Assembly: GCF_000686845.1 (NCBI RefSeq)
Contig: NZ_JMLS01000023.1
Location: 1 to 64,000, forward strand
Length of the DNA stretch: 64,000 bases
Direction of reading: 5' to 3'
Source of the DNA: Paenibacillus sp. UNC451MF
GTDB taxonomy: Bacteria; Bacillota; Bacilli; Paenibacillales; NBRC-103111
Made by a program: the position numbers and the translations under genes. The notes beneath the pieces were generated by a model. That model ran no database searches. It worked only from the letters and a program-made list of their open reading frames with translations, and was not told the origin of the DNA. Numbering within the stretch: position 1 is the stretch's first letter; each line of letters begins with the position of its first letter. This document shows positions 36,201 through 44,120 of the stretch, in pieces.

Positions 36201-37742
36201 AAACTGCATGAGGAACTATCTGCTCAGATAAATCGTACGCACTCCGAATTGGAGCAGCTGAAGCATGAGCGTGAACTGGAATTGGAGCAGCAGCTCGGCC
36301 TGCAAGCGGAGCTGGAAGAGCGAGTGAAGCTCGAACAGGAACGCAGCCGCGTTCTGGAGGAACAGCTAAGCAGCCTGCAGCAACGACTTGAACTTCAGCA
36401 AAGAGAGGCATCGGAGCTGCAAAAACAAAGCGATGAACAACTGCAGCGGTATGAAGAGCTTGGATTGTTGAACGATCAGCTGAATGAACAAATTCAGCTT
36501 CAACAAAAGGAATACGAGCTGCAGCTGGAGCGGAATCAGGAGCAGCAGAAACAGTCTCGTGCTGAGCAGTGGCAGGCTAAGGCATTGACCGATCAACTGC
36601 AGGAGCAGCTGGTGGAAGCATTGGAGCAGAAGCAGCTGCTTGAAGCTCAGCTTAATGATCAGGCTGTGGAGAGCAAGACGATTCTTGAGCGTTTGGAACA
36701 GCAACGGCAGCACAGCGATGTATTGACAGCTGAGCTGCAAGCGGAACGGGAGCAAGCTGGAGAGCTTCAGCGCAAGCTCGCTAGCCAGCTGGAAGAAACA
36801 CAGCTCCAAGAGGAGTTGTACGCGGAGCTCCAGGGCTTACACGACGCAGCAGAGCGCGAGTTGCAGGAGCAAACTGCTCGCAGCGAGGAAGGGCTGCGAG
36901 ATAGCGAGCAGCAGATCGCCGCGCTGCGAGAGCAGCTCGGGCACCGGGAAGTTCAGCTGGCAGAGCACCAACAGCAAGTGGCTTCAATGCAGGAAGAACT
37001 GCGCGGGTTGATGGCGCAATTCCGCGAGCAGCAGTCATACCAGCTGCAGCTGCAAGAAAGCGCGGGCCAGTGGCAGCGTCGCTATGAAGATCTGATGGCG
37101 CAGGCGGATGAACTTCGCAAGCTTAGTGGAGAGCAGCGGGAAGAGCTGGAGCTGCAAGAAGAGCTGTATAAAGAGCTTGAGGATCAGCTTGCTGAGCTGC
37201 AATCCCGGATGAAGAAGCAGGAAAGCGTGAGCCTGGAGGAAAACAGTCAGCTCGAAGCAGAGAGAGCGGCACTGCGGGAGCAGCTGCAGGGACAAGCGGA
37301 AGCGGCTGCGGCATTGGAGGTTCAACTGCTTAGCGAGAACGAACGATTGGCTGAGCTGGAGGAGCGTTACCAGCAGCAGGTTGAGCGCAATCAAAGCTTG
37401 CTGCACAATCAGGAGCAGCAGTTGGCTCGTATCGAAGAGCTTGAACGTCAATATAGTGTCGGACAACAGCTTCAGAGTGAGTTGTCGACCCAGATTGAGC
37501 AATCTCGAATCCAGTTTGCAGCTCATCAAGAGGAGCTGCAAATCCAGGTGGAGCTTTATAACGAGCTGCAGGAGCAATTCAAAGAGCAGGCTGCGCAAAA
37601 TCTAGCTTTGCAAGAGGAGTATAATGACCACCGTGAACGGGCTCAACAGGTTTATACCGAACTGCAAGAGCTGAAATCCGAGTATGAGAAGCTGCAAATC
37701 GAGTATAACGAGTGGATTGAACTAGTTGTTGAAAATGATTAA
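33258..37742 (+). CDS. zapA: Giant ZapA: cell-division ZapA domain with about 1,400-residue coiled-coil extension
   Basis: About 1,494 residues; ordinary ZapA is about 85-110. Residues 1-80 are a ZapA head (RMTVDIFGTPYKLVARTS, PRLDTPKIAVLAAVHISDDYYKMQDE), a Z-ring stabiliser that binds FtsZ. The remainder is one continuous Glu/Gln/Leu/Ala-rich coiled coil. From about residue 180 to 1000 it is built from repeats of 93-125 residues, each containing ELxRMQEAEL, EQARAEAAKLQ and EQERGxxLEQELAKQRESA. No membrane segment or cleavage signal is seen. The GTG at 33258 follows AAAGGAG. The place is the normal zapA locus (pheT before, cvpA after). The frame is open throughout, so it is not a misjoin of frames. 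It could act as a long spacer or scaffold at the septum (inference). Confidence 0.85.
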   Translation: MSNEEKIRMTVDIFGTPYKLVARTSATNMKRVVAQVNDQMHKIATGSPRLDTPKIAVLAAVHISDDYYKMQDEFEELIEKHKLLEKSKEELGQLKERHAVLLQELEVERERLQELENDSRKLEEERTQAQAEAAKLQEALKQSGQERVRLESKARSEQERSQSLEKQLEEQRKALSELEELSLMQEAELAAQIEQLESETARLQTELAQLDQEREQQLEEQRGLNAKLQEQVKSERERSSGLEQLKQERDQELEQQRGLQAELEEQLKLAQERGGDLEQELVKQREAASELEELSRMQEAELTEQLEQARAEASKFQSELAVQAEQAQVEVAKLQQRLEQQKREREQELERQRSLQSELEEQLKHEQERGSGLEQELAKQRESAIELEELSRMQEADLTEQLEQAQAEAAKLQAELAAQAEQAQAESAKLQSELAAQSEQAQVEVAKLQQRLEQHRREREQEQGLQRSVQAELEEQLKHEQERGSSLEQELAKQRESAIELEELSRMQEAELTERLEQTRVEAAKLQAELSAQAEQARAEASKLQTELAAQSEQAQVEVARLQQRLEQQKREREQEQEHLRSVQAELQEQLKREQERGESLEQELMKQRESASELEELSRMQEAELNELLEQARAEAAKLQEELAAQAEQARAEAAKLQAELAIQAEQEQEKQRSVQAELEERLKREQERGEGLEQELAKQRESASEIEELSRMQEEELTEQLEQARAEASKLQAQLASQAEQAQSESARLREEQLSQVSKVQSELEQLKLKQEQELEHQRSVQAELQEQLKREQERGGNLEQELAKQRESASELEELGRMQEAELNELLEQARAEAAKLQEQLSAQSEQARAEAAQLQTELKAQAEQAQAESARLREEQLTQASRMQSELEQLKLEQEQELEHQRSLQVKLEEQLKQEQERGDSLQQELAKQRETSTELEELGRMQEAELTELLEQARAEAAKLQTQLTAEVEQAQAESAKLHEELSAQINRTHSELEQLKHERELELEQQLGLQAELEERVKLEQERSRVLEEQLSSLQQRLELQQREASELQKQSDEQLQRYEELGLLNDQLNEQIQLQQKEYELQLERNQEQQKQSRAEQWQAKALTDQLQEQLVEALEQKQLLEAQLNDQAVESKTILERLEQQRQHSDVLTAELQAEREQAGELQRKLASQLEETQLQEELYAELQGLHDAAERELQEQTARSEEGLRDSEQQIAALREQLGHREVQLAEHQQQVASMQEELRGLMAQFREQQSYQLQLQESAGQWQRRYEDLMAQADELRKLSGEQREELELQEELYKELEDQLAELQSRMKKQESVSLEENSQLEAERAALREQLQGQAEAAAALEVQLLSENERLAELEERYQQQVERNQSLLHNQEQQLARIEELERQYSVGQQLQSELSTQIEQSRIQFAAHQEELQIQVELYNELQEQFKEQAAQNLALQEEYNDHRERAQQVYTELQELKSEYEKLQIEYNEWIELVVEND
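33801..36200 (+). repeat. Imperfect tandem repeat inside giant zapA
   Basis: The codons for SRMQ/GRMQ/SLMQ recur at 33801, 34140, 34428, 34770, 35112, 35391, 35712 and 36087, that is 113, 96, 114, 114, 93, 107 and 125 codons apart. Spacing is always in frame, and long stretches are nearly identical at the base level, implying expansion by unequal recombination. Confidence 0.85.
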
Positions 37743-37763
37743 CGTCTTAAGGCGGGGGTCCCA

Positions 37764-38309
37764 ATGAACGGATTGGATTGGGCTGCGGCTGTGATTACTG
37801 TGACGGGTACGGTATTGGGCTATTATCGAGGTTTGGTTAGCCAAATCGTATCCGTTGCGGGCTTGTTTATTGCTTACCTGGTTGCATTTGCTCTTTACCG
37901 GCAAACAGCTCCATTGGTAGCAGGAGTCCTTGCCCTGCCGGCTAATGAATCGTTCCAGAAGTATGAGAACCTCATGAAAGGTCTCCATCTCGATACCTAC
38001 ATATACAATGCCATTGCGTTCGCATTGCTTCTTTTTGGAGTGAAGTTTGCTTTAAGTCTGGTTGGTCGTATTTTGAATTGGATCGCCTTAACGCCGGGTC
38101 TCAAGACGATAAATCAATGGAGCGGAGCACTGTTAGGTTTGGCGGAGGCGGTGCTGCTAATAGTTATTGCCGTACAAGTGATGAGTGTAATTCCTAATGA
38201 AACGGTACGTCATTTGTTGGATGGCTCCAAATCGGCCCCTTATATTTACAACGCATTGCCGTCGGTGACGGACAAGCTTCATGAGCTTTGGAACAAAAAG
38301 GCCGCATAA
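37764..38309 (+). CDS. cvpA: CvpA-family membrane protein
   Basis: A 181-residue protein with four hydrophobic segments (about 5-22, 24-45, 70-90, 105-135) and the family features DWAAAVITVTGTVLGYYRGL and GLAEAVLLIVIAVQV. CvpA proteins are needed for colicin V production in E. coli and form part of the zapA-cvpA-mutS2 neighbourhood in Bacillota. It starts 21 bases after giant zapA and is closed by a perfect terminator. polX, often next in this order, is absent here. Confidence 0.85.
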   Translation: MNGLDWAAAVITVTGTVLGYYRGLVSQIVSVAGLFIAYLVAFALYRQTAPLVAGVLALPANESFQKYENLMKGLHLDTYIYNAIAFALLLFGVKFALSLVGRILNWIALTPGLKTINQWSGALLGLAEAVLLIVIAVQVMSVIPNETVRHLLDGSKSAPYIYNALPSVTDKLHELWNKKAA

Positions 38310-38312
38310 ACG

Positions 38313-38353
38313 AAAGACCGATCTCTAGGATTTCTAGAGATCGGTCTTTTTTT
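38313..38353. terminator. Terminator after cvpA
   Basis: A perfect 16-base-pair stem, AAAGACCGATCTCTAG, and seven T; A-rich left flank lets it serve the convergent gene too. Confidence 0.88.
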
Positions 38354-38368
38354 GCATGATTGGCAATC

Positions 38369-38767
38369 TTAGGATTCAACAATCAGCTTCGATTTCATAT
38401 TGATATGGCCGGAACCGCAAGGAACCGTACAAATAATGTCGTAAGTACCTTCTTTGTCAGCTTTGAACGTTTTTGTTTTTGTGCTGCCGTCCAGCTTAAC
38501 GTTCAGTCCCTTAATCTCTACGCCGTGCATACCCTCTTTATTTTCCAAGGTGACGGTAATGTCTTGCCCTTTTTTCACTTTATATTCAGCTTGATCGAAC
38601 TTAAAGTTCGAAGCGACAAGCTTCAAATCGTTAGAAGCTCCAGTAGATGCCGTACCTGATGCTGCGTTAGAAGCCGGCGCAGGCGCTGTAGCCTCTTCTT
38701 TTTTGCCACAAGCGGATAATGCGAATACAAGACAGACAGCCACTGCCAACACGATTAACTTTTTCAT
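38369..38767 (-). CDS. CuA-type cupredoxin lipoprotein
   Basis: A 132-residue exported protein. The lipobox LSAC ends the signal sequence, and an Ala/Ser/Thr-rich tether follows. The cupredoxin domain ends with CTVPCGSGHINM, i.e. Cys-x3-Cys-x3-His-x2-Met, with another His in MHGVEIKG: the ligand set of the CuA centre of cytochrome oxidase subunit II. It may hold a binuclear copper centre, as an electron carrier, N2O reductase/oxidase-like component or copper donor. The start follows GGAGGGG on the minus strand. No oxidase genes are adjacent. Confidence 0.82.
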   Translation of the reverse strand: MKKLIVLAVAVCLVFALSACGKKEEATAPAPASNAASGTASTGASNDLKLVASNFKFDQAEYKVKKGQDITVTLENKEGMHGVEIKGLNVKLDGSTKTKTFKADKEGTYDIICTVPCGSGHINMKSKLIVES

Positions 38768-38885
38768 TCTGTACCCCTCCATCAAACAATTATGGTTACC
38801 ACATTGTTCATGATACACGAGCGATGTACAGAATGCAGTGACAAACCGGTGAATAATGGAAGGCGATTTTGCAACAAAATCCATA

Positions 38886-38924
38886 AAAAAATCAGTCTTA
38901 CGGAATCCCGCATGACTGATTTTT
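38886..38924 (-). terminator. Terminator downstream of the YvlD-like gene
   Basis: AAAAATCAGTC pairs with GACTGATTTTT, flanked by A and T runs. Confidence 0.75.
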
Positions 38925-38960
38925 AAGACTGCGAACGCCTAAAGTATGTTACTTCATTAC

Positions 38961-39320
38961 TTACTCACGTCCGCCGTTTCCTTGCTCAAACGGAGTTTTG
39001 ACCGGAATGAACAAGTCGATAATCCCGATGACCAATGCAGCCAGAATAGCGCCGATGAAGCTCGTCGAAACTCCACTTACAACAAATTGGGCCACCCAAA
39101 TGATGACGGCACTCGTGATGAACCCAACGATTCCCCGGCCAAAAGGCGTAATCTTTTTGCCGAAGATACCTTCAATGACCCATGCTGCAATCGCAATGAC
39201 CAATGCCAGGAAAAATGCGCTCCAGAATCCCCCGACCTTAAATGCAGGTACGATGAAGCTTACGAACATCAGCACCAAAGCAGATACGATAAACCTGACG
39301 ATATGTCCAAGCAAATGCAT
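38961..39320 (-). CDS. YvlD-like (phage-holin-family) membrane protein
   Basis: A 119-residue protein with four hydrophobic segments and short loops (LLGHIVRFIVSALVLMFVS, FWSAFFLALVIAIAAWVIEG, GFITSAVIIWVAQF, GAILAALVIGIIDLFIPV). This matches the DUF360/YvlD group often named phage holin family, which in Bacillus belongs to the cell-envelope stress response. The ATG at 39320 follows GGGAGG with longish spacing. No phage genes are nearby. Confidence 0.75.
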   Translation of the reverse strand: MHLLGHIVRFIVSALVLMFVSFIVPAFKVGGFWSAFFLALVIAIAAWVIEGIFGKKITPFGRGIVGFITSAVIIWVAQFVVSGVSTSFIGAILAALVIGIIDLFIPVKTPFEQGNGGRE

Positions 39321-39548
39321 CAGCTTATAACCTCCCTCTGTAGCGATTTTGGATGTCACGACCTTGAATAGCATTAAATTGACGATTTTCTCGCTGCACA
39401 TAGTATTATGGCCTGCAAGGGTATGTTTATGTGAGCCAGATTTTAGGATGATGGAGAAAACGGCTATAGTTGAAAATTAGCTTATCCCTAAGGGTTCGGA
39501 TATAATATAATGAATAGATCTGTAACGGAATAGAAAGGTAGGATGGAA

Positions 39549-41915
39549 TTGAACAGCAAAATATTAAAGACTCTGGACTATGCCTCCATTTTAAATAAAT
39601 GTGCACATCATGCGGAAACCGTATTAGGGAAAGAACGGGTCGAGGAGCTTCTTCCGAGCGGTGATTTTGAAGAAGTGAAGAGACGTCTCAAAGCGACCGA
39701 CGAGGCGGTTAACGTTAATCGACTTAAAGGAAGCGCTCCATTCGGAGGCATTCGCGATATTAAATCCGCAGTCCATCGAGCGAGAATCGGAGGGATATTG
39801 AGCCCATCCGAGCTTTTCGATGTTGCTAATACGATTTATGGCGGCCGCAGGCTTAAACGGTTTTTGGCGGACGTGCATGAGGATTATCCTATTCCGTCCC
39901 TGATTTTGCTCACGGAGCAAATTGAAGAGCTGAAGACAACTGAAGATAGAATTAAGCAATGTATCGACGACAATGCGCAGGTGGTGGACTCGGCAAGCCC
40001 TGAGCTGGCCCGTATCCGACAGGAGCTGCGAACGAGCGAAACTCGTGCTCGCGACCGTCTGGAGCAGATGGTGAGAACCCCATCTATACAAAAAATGCTG
40101 CAGGATAACCTCGTTACAATCCGTAATGATCGCTATGTCATTCCTGTCAAGCAGGAGTACCGCGGCCATTTCGGCGGCATGATTCACGACCAATCCGCAT
40201 CAGGCGCTACTCTGTTCATTGAGCCTGAAGCTGTAGTTCAATTGAACAACCGAGTGCGGGAGCTGAAGCTCAAGGAAGAGACGGAGATTGAAAAGATTCT
40301 TCGGATTCTTACCGAGTTGGTTGCAGAGTCTGCTGACTTTCTGCTGGGAAATATCGATGCGTTGGCCGAGCTGGATTTCACCTTTGCCAAAGCAGGTCTC
40401 TCTCACGAGATGAAGGCGACGCTGCCGGTATTGAATGACCGAGGATTTATTAAAATCAAACGCGGACGCCATCCCCTTATTCCTGCGGATGCGGTCGTTC
40501 CGCTGGATATCGAGCTTGGGAACCGGTACACGACGATCATCGTAACCGGTCCGAACACTGGCGGTAAAACCGTCTCACTCAAGACGATCGGTCTGCTCTC
40601 CTTAATGGCGATGTCAGGGCTGTTCGTTCCTGCGGAGGAAGGCAGCCAGCTGTGTGTTTTCGATGCTATTTATGCTGATATCGGCGATGAGCAAAGCATT
40701 GAACAAAGCTTAAGTACATTCTCAAGCCATATGACGAATATTATTCGAATCCTTCGCGATATGACCCCTAAGAGTCTTGTGCTGCTGGATGAGCTCGGTG
40801 CGGGTACTGACCCGGCGGAAGGCTCGGCGTTGGCGATATCGCTGCTGGAGTATATTCACAAAATGGGCTGCCGCATCGTCGCTACGACCCATTACAGCGA
40901 ACTCAAAGCTTATGCCTTTGACCGTCAAGGAATCATTAATGCCAGTATGGAGTTTGACGTTCAGACTTTAAGCCCTACGTATCGTTTGCTAGTCGGAGTA
41001 CCCGGACGAAGCAACGCTTTTGCCATTGCCGAGCGATTGGGATTGGCCAAATCGATCATCGACCATGCCCGCGGCCAGGTAGGCGAGGAAGATCAGCGCG
41101 TGGAATCGATGATTGCCACGCTGGAAGAAAACCGTTTGACTGCCGAAGCGGAGCGTCAAACGGCCGAACAACTTCGTCGCGAAGTGGAAAGCCTGCGGAC
41201 AAAGCTCGAAGGTCAGCAGCAGCGCTTTGAAGAGCAGCGCGACCGGATGTTGGAGAAGGCGGAGCGGGAAGCTCAGGAGGCTGTAGCCAAGGCTCGCCGC
41301 GAGGCCGATGAAATCATCTCTGATTTACGCCGTATGCAGCGGGAAGCGAATTTGGTCAAGGATCACCAACTAAGCGACGCTAAGCGCAGACTGGATCAGG
41401 CGGTGCCCGAGCTTCGTCAGAAAAAGGCTTCCGCCGCGACGACCAAGAAGAAGCAGGATAAGCTTGAAGCGGGTGATGAGGTGCTCGTAACGAACCTTCG
41501 GCAGAAGGGGCATATCGTCGATGTGGTTAGTGATACTGAAGCTATGGTTCAGCTCGGAATTATGAAGATGAAGGTTCATTTAACGGATCTGGAGCTCGTT
41601 AAGGCTGCCTCCGCGGCGGCCAAAAAACCGCAGCAAGCAGCAGCGAGCCTCAAGCGTACACGGGATGAGAACGCCAGAATGGAATTGGATTTACGGGGAT
41701 CCAATCTGGAAGATTCCATCATTGAAGTCGACCGATTCCTGGATGAATCGTACTTGGCTAATTTTGGCCAGGTCTATATTATTCATGGTAAAGGTACCGG
41801 AATTTTACGGACGGGAATTCAGGAATTTTTGCGTAAGCATAAGCACGTCAAGAGTTTCCGCATCGGCAATTATAATGAAGGCGGTACTGGGGTAACTGTA
41901 GCCGAGCTAAAATGA
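39549..41915 (+). CDS. mutS2: MutS2 endonuclease/ribosome-rescue ATPase
   Basis: 788 residues. N-terminal MutS core and clamp helices (1-320), an ATPase with Walker A GPNTGGKTVSLKTIG and Walker B SLVLLDELGAGTDPAEGSAL, a long coiled coil (about 515-640), a KOW-like segment (EAGDEVLVTNL), and a C-terminal Smr nuclease domain (LDLRGSN, HGKGTG). The family suppresses homologous recombination and splits collided ribosomes in B. subtilis. The TTG at 39549 is chosen because MNSKILKTLDYA aligns with family starts and AAAGGTAGG is well spaced; an ATG two codons upstream is the alternative. Confidence 0.94.
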   Translation: MNSKILKTLDYASILNKCAHHAETVLGKERVEELLPSGDFEEVKRRLKATDEAVNVNRLKGSAPFGGIRDIKSAVHRARIGGILSPSELFDVANTIYGGRRLKRFLADVHEDYPIPSLILLTEQIEELKTTEDRIKQCIDDNAQVVDSASPELARIRQELRTSETRARDRLEQMVRTPSIQKMLQDNLVTIRNDRYVIPVKQEYRGHFGGMIHDQSASGATLFIEPEAVVQLNNRVRELKLKEETEIEKILRILTELVAESADFLLGNIDALAELDFTFAKAGLSHEMKATLPVLNDRGFIKIKRGRHPLIPADAVVPLDIELGNRYTTIIVTGPNTGGKTVSLKTIGLLSLMAMSGLFVPAEEGSQLCVFDAIYADIGDEQSIEQSLSTFSSHMTNIIRILRDMTPKSLVLLDELGAGTDPAEGSALAISLLEYIHKMGCRIVATTHYSELKAYAFDRQGIINASMEFDVQTLSPTYRLLVGVPGRSNAFAIAERLGLAKSIIDHARGQVGEEDQRVESMIATLEENRLTAEAERQTAEQLRREVESLRTKLEGQQQRFEEQRDRMLEKAEREAQEAVAKARREADEIISDLRRMQREANLVKDHQLSDAKRRLDQAVPELRQKKASAATTKKKQDKLEAGDEVLVTNLRQKGHIVDVVSDTEAMVQLGIMKMKVHLTDLELVKAASAAAKKPQQAAASLKRTRDENARMELDLRGSNLEDSIIEVDRFLDESYLANFGQVYIIHGKGTGILRTGIQEFLRKHKHVKSFRIGNYNEGGTGVTVAELK

Positions 41916-42048
41916 CAAAAAATTTTCATATGCGATGAAACTCTAGGAAGGGTTACCTCGTATGTATAGTGTAAACATCGATGTTACTGTAAGATAGGAT
42001 GTAAGACTTTTTAAAATACAAACTACTATTCATGGGAGGAATTTTAGG

Positions 42049-42726
42049 ATGGGAATCTTTAAAAGACTGCGTGATATGACGATGGCTTCGATTAATGATT
42101 TGTTGGATAAAGCGGAAGATCCGGTAAAAATGCTGAATCAATTTTTGCGCGACATGGAAGAAGATATCAACGAAGCCGAAGTGGCTGTAGCGAAGCAAAT
42201 CGCGGTTGAGAAGAAATTCAAGCAGCAATATGAAGAAGCATTCGAAATGGTGCAAAAGCGTGAAGAGCAAGCTTTGAAAGCCCTGGAGCAAGGTAACGAA
42301 GACTTGGCTCGCCGTGCATTGCAGGATAAGAAAGAGCATCAAACTCGTTATGATGAAATGAAAAATCAATACGATATTGCAAAAGGCAATGCCGATCGTC
42401 TTCGTAACCAGCTGCAAGAGATGAAAGACGAGTTCGGCAAAATGAAAAACAAGAAAGATTTGCTCGTAGCTCGTGCTGAAGCAGCTAAAGCCCAAAAGCA
42501 AATCAACCAGGCTATGTCCGGATTTGGAACTGACAATGCGGCGAAAGGCTTTGACCGTATGTCGGAGAGAGTATTGCAAATGGAAGCAGAAGCGGAAGCA
42601 AGCAACGAGCTTCGTTCCAAAAATCGCAGCCTCGACGACGAGCTGGATCAATTGGGCAAAAACGATGGCGTTGACGATGAGTTAGCTGCTCTGAGAGCTA
42701 AGCTACAAGCGAAGAAGCAATCTTAA
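42049..42726 (+). CDS. pspA: PspA/IM30-family membrane-stress protein
   Basis: A 225-residue, almost wholly helical protein: an N-terminal amphipathic helix (MGIFKRLRDMTMASINDLLDKAEDP) and long coiled coils with the typical MLNQFLRDMEEDI. The family forms ESCRT-III-like assemblies that protect the cytoplasmic membrane. The ribosome site is GGGAGGA. It is a single gene ahead of DUF350; the pair may belong to an envelope-stress response, as may the YvlD-like gene nearby. Confidence 0.92.
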   Translation: MGIFKRLRDMTMASINDLLDKAEDPVKMLNQFLRDMEEDINEAEVAVAKQIAVEKKFKQQYEEAFEMVQKREEQALKALEQGNEDLARRALQDKKEHQTRYDEMKNQYDIAKGNADRLRNQLQEMKDEFGKMKNKKDLLVARAEAAKAQKQINQAMSGFGTDNAAKGFDRMSERVLQMEAEAEASNELRSKNRSLDDELDQLGKNDGVDDELAALRAKLQAKKQS

Positions 42727-42755
42727 TCCACCCCGAAATAGTATCGACTTAGAAG

Positions 42756-42784
42756 AGAGACTGCGGCTGCCGGCCACAGTCTCT
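42756..42784 (+). terminator. Hairpin after pspA
   Basis: AGAGACTG pairs with CAGTCTCT with a partly paired loop; no T-run follows, so its terminator role is uncertain. Confidence 0.45.
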
Positions 42785-42919
42785 TCAACCGTTAACGCAG
42801 TTTCATATTCAGTCCCATTCCCGAATATGCTTTTCTTGTCCGGGGAGCTCCCCAAAATGTAAACGATTTAGCTTCGGAGATTCGCTATACTTTTGAAGTT
42901 TTTAGGGAGGTGTCGATAC

Positions 42920-43339
42920 TTGAATGAAGAGGTGGATGTGTTGTTAAATAATCCTTATATTGAGACATTAGCATTTTTCTCCGTTGCTGTAGTAGCTCTG
43001 ATCGTTTTCCTTGCCATATTCGAGGTTGTGACCAAATATAAGGATTGGGAAGAGATTAAGAACGGTAACTTGTCTGTTGCGATGGCAACCGGGGGGAAAA
43101 TATTCGGAATCTGTAATTTGTTCCGTTTCGCTATACTGAATAATGATTCCGTGCTCCATTCGCTTATTTGGGCCGGATACGGTTTTGTGCTGCTGTTGGT
43201 CGCCTATTTTATTTTTGAATTTTTAACGCCATATTTTAAAATTGACGAGCAAATTCAAAAGGACAACAAAGCGGTAGGATTTTTGTCTATGATCATTTCG
43301 ATATCCATATCTTATGTTATCGGTGCCAGTGTAACATAA
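42920..43339 (+). CDS. DUF350 membrane protein (YshE-like)
   Basis: A 139-residue protein with four membrane segments and a charged loop KYKDWEEIKNGNLSVAMATGGKIFGI that is characteristic of DUF350. Function unknown. The start is a TTG at 42920 behind AGGGAGGTG. In B. subtilis a DUF350 gene (yshE) also follows the mutS2 gene. It is the first of three closely spaced genes with the small peptide and zinc-ribbon genes. Confidence 0.82.
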   Translation: MNEEVDVLLNNPYIETLAFFSVAVVALIVFLAIFEVVTKYKDWEEIKNGNLSVAMATGGKIFGICNLFRFAILNNDSVLHSLIWAGYGFVLLLVAYFIFEFLTPYFKIDEQIQKDNKAVGFLSMIISISISYVIGASVT

Positions 43340-43370
43340 AGAGGATTGGGCTATAACCGGAGGGCATGCA

Positions 43371-43454
43371 ATGAAATATTTATGGGGTAGTTTATTAGCC
43401 TTGGCGCTTGTGTTTTTTGTCTGGGGCACTTATTATTTTATTAAACACGGCTAG
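43371..43454 (+). CDS. 27-residue single-helix membrane peptide
   Basis: A short frame of 27 codons with a GGAGG ribosome site at seven-base spacing. The peptide is one hydrophobic helix (SLLALALVFFVWGTYYFI) with Lys at both ends. It lies 31 bases after DUF350 and 24 before the zinc-ribbon gene, which suggests an operon. It would be missed by length-filtered gene calling. Confidence 0.6.
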   Translation: MKYLWGSLLALALVFFVWGTYYFIKHG

Positions 43455-43478
43455 TAAGTTGAATCGGAGGTAGGTACG

Positions 43479-43994
43479 GTGTCGCAATCGCATGATCAAG
43501 TATGTCCTTGGTGCCAAACGGAGATTGTGTGGGACCCCGAAATCGGTCCGGAGGAAAGCTGTCCGCACTGCTTTAATGAGCTTGGCGATTACCGCAGCAT
43601 TAATTTGAAAGTAGGACAACACGAGCAGGATTCGGATTTGGACGAAGAAGATGTCGATGATAATGACATCGAAGATGACAGTGACGAGTATGAAGAATAT
43701 GAGGAATTTGATGGTATCGACGATTATGAGGAAGGCGTCCAACGTGTGCTGGATAGCCAAGAGGATACGCCGGAATGTCCCGTCTGCCACAGCTACATGC
43801 TGTTAACAGGTACGCGGACGATGGCGCTAGGCTTCGTTCCTGCAGTACCCCAAACGTTGAAGCAGCCATTAGTCAAGGCTGCCCATAGCACGAAAGTATT
43901 CGTGTGCCCGTCCTGTTTCAAGGTTGAACAGGTATTGTCTGAGGAAGATCGTCTGGGTATGATCGAGCTGTTAAAGCAGCACGGCAAGCAGTAA
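43479..43994 (+). CDS. Double zinc-ribbon protein with acidic linker
   Basis: A 171-residue cytoplasmic protein. A first zinc ribbon has CPWC and CPHC (9-31); a very acidic, low-complexity linker follows (about 50-85); the second metal site pairs CPVC (about 99) with CPSC (about 146). No enzyme domain. Such layouts bind nucleic acid or proteins; the role is unknown. The GTG start follows GGAGG. It is the last gene before a strong terminator. Confidence 0.78.
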   Translation: MSQSHDQVCPWCQTEIVWDPEIGPEESCPHCFNELGDYRSINLKVGQHEQDSDLDEEDVDDNDIEDDSDEYEEYEEFDGIDDYEEGVQRVLDSQEDTPECPVCHSYMLLTGTRTMALGFVPAVPQTLKQPLVKAAHSTKVFVCPSCFKVEQVLSEEDRLGMIELLKQHGKQ

Positions 43995-44006
43995 GCGCTG
44001 CTCGAG

Positions 44007-44048
44007 AAAAAGGAAATTCTCACAGGATGTGAGAATTTCCTTTTTTTT
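44007..44048 (+). terminator. Terminator after the zinc-ribbon gene
   Basis: AAAAGGAAATTCTCAC pairs with GTGAGAATTTCCTTTT, followed by further T. Confidence 0.9.
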
Positions 44049-44120
44049 CATTCCCTCATGTTTTTCATAGAGAGGGGAAGGTTAACAAGGACGTCATATC
44101 CTACATAACAGGTGAGTACG

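Noticed and set aside
33718-36411. Long open frames on the minus strand (about 600 and 280 codons) under giant zapA
   Set aside because: They mirror the biased Glu/Gln/Leu/Ala codons of the plus-strand coiled coil; the products are Ala/Pro/Leu-rich with no fold signature, and the plus frame has the ZapA head, ribosome site and synteny.
38961-39320. Prophage holin
   Set aside because: The family name includes holin, but there are no other phage genes and the protein matches the YvlD-type envelope-stress group better.
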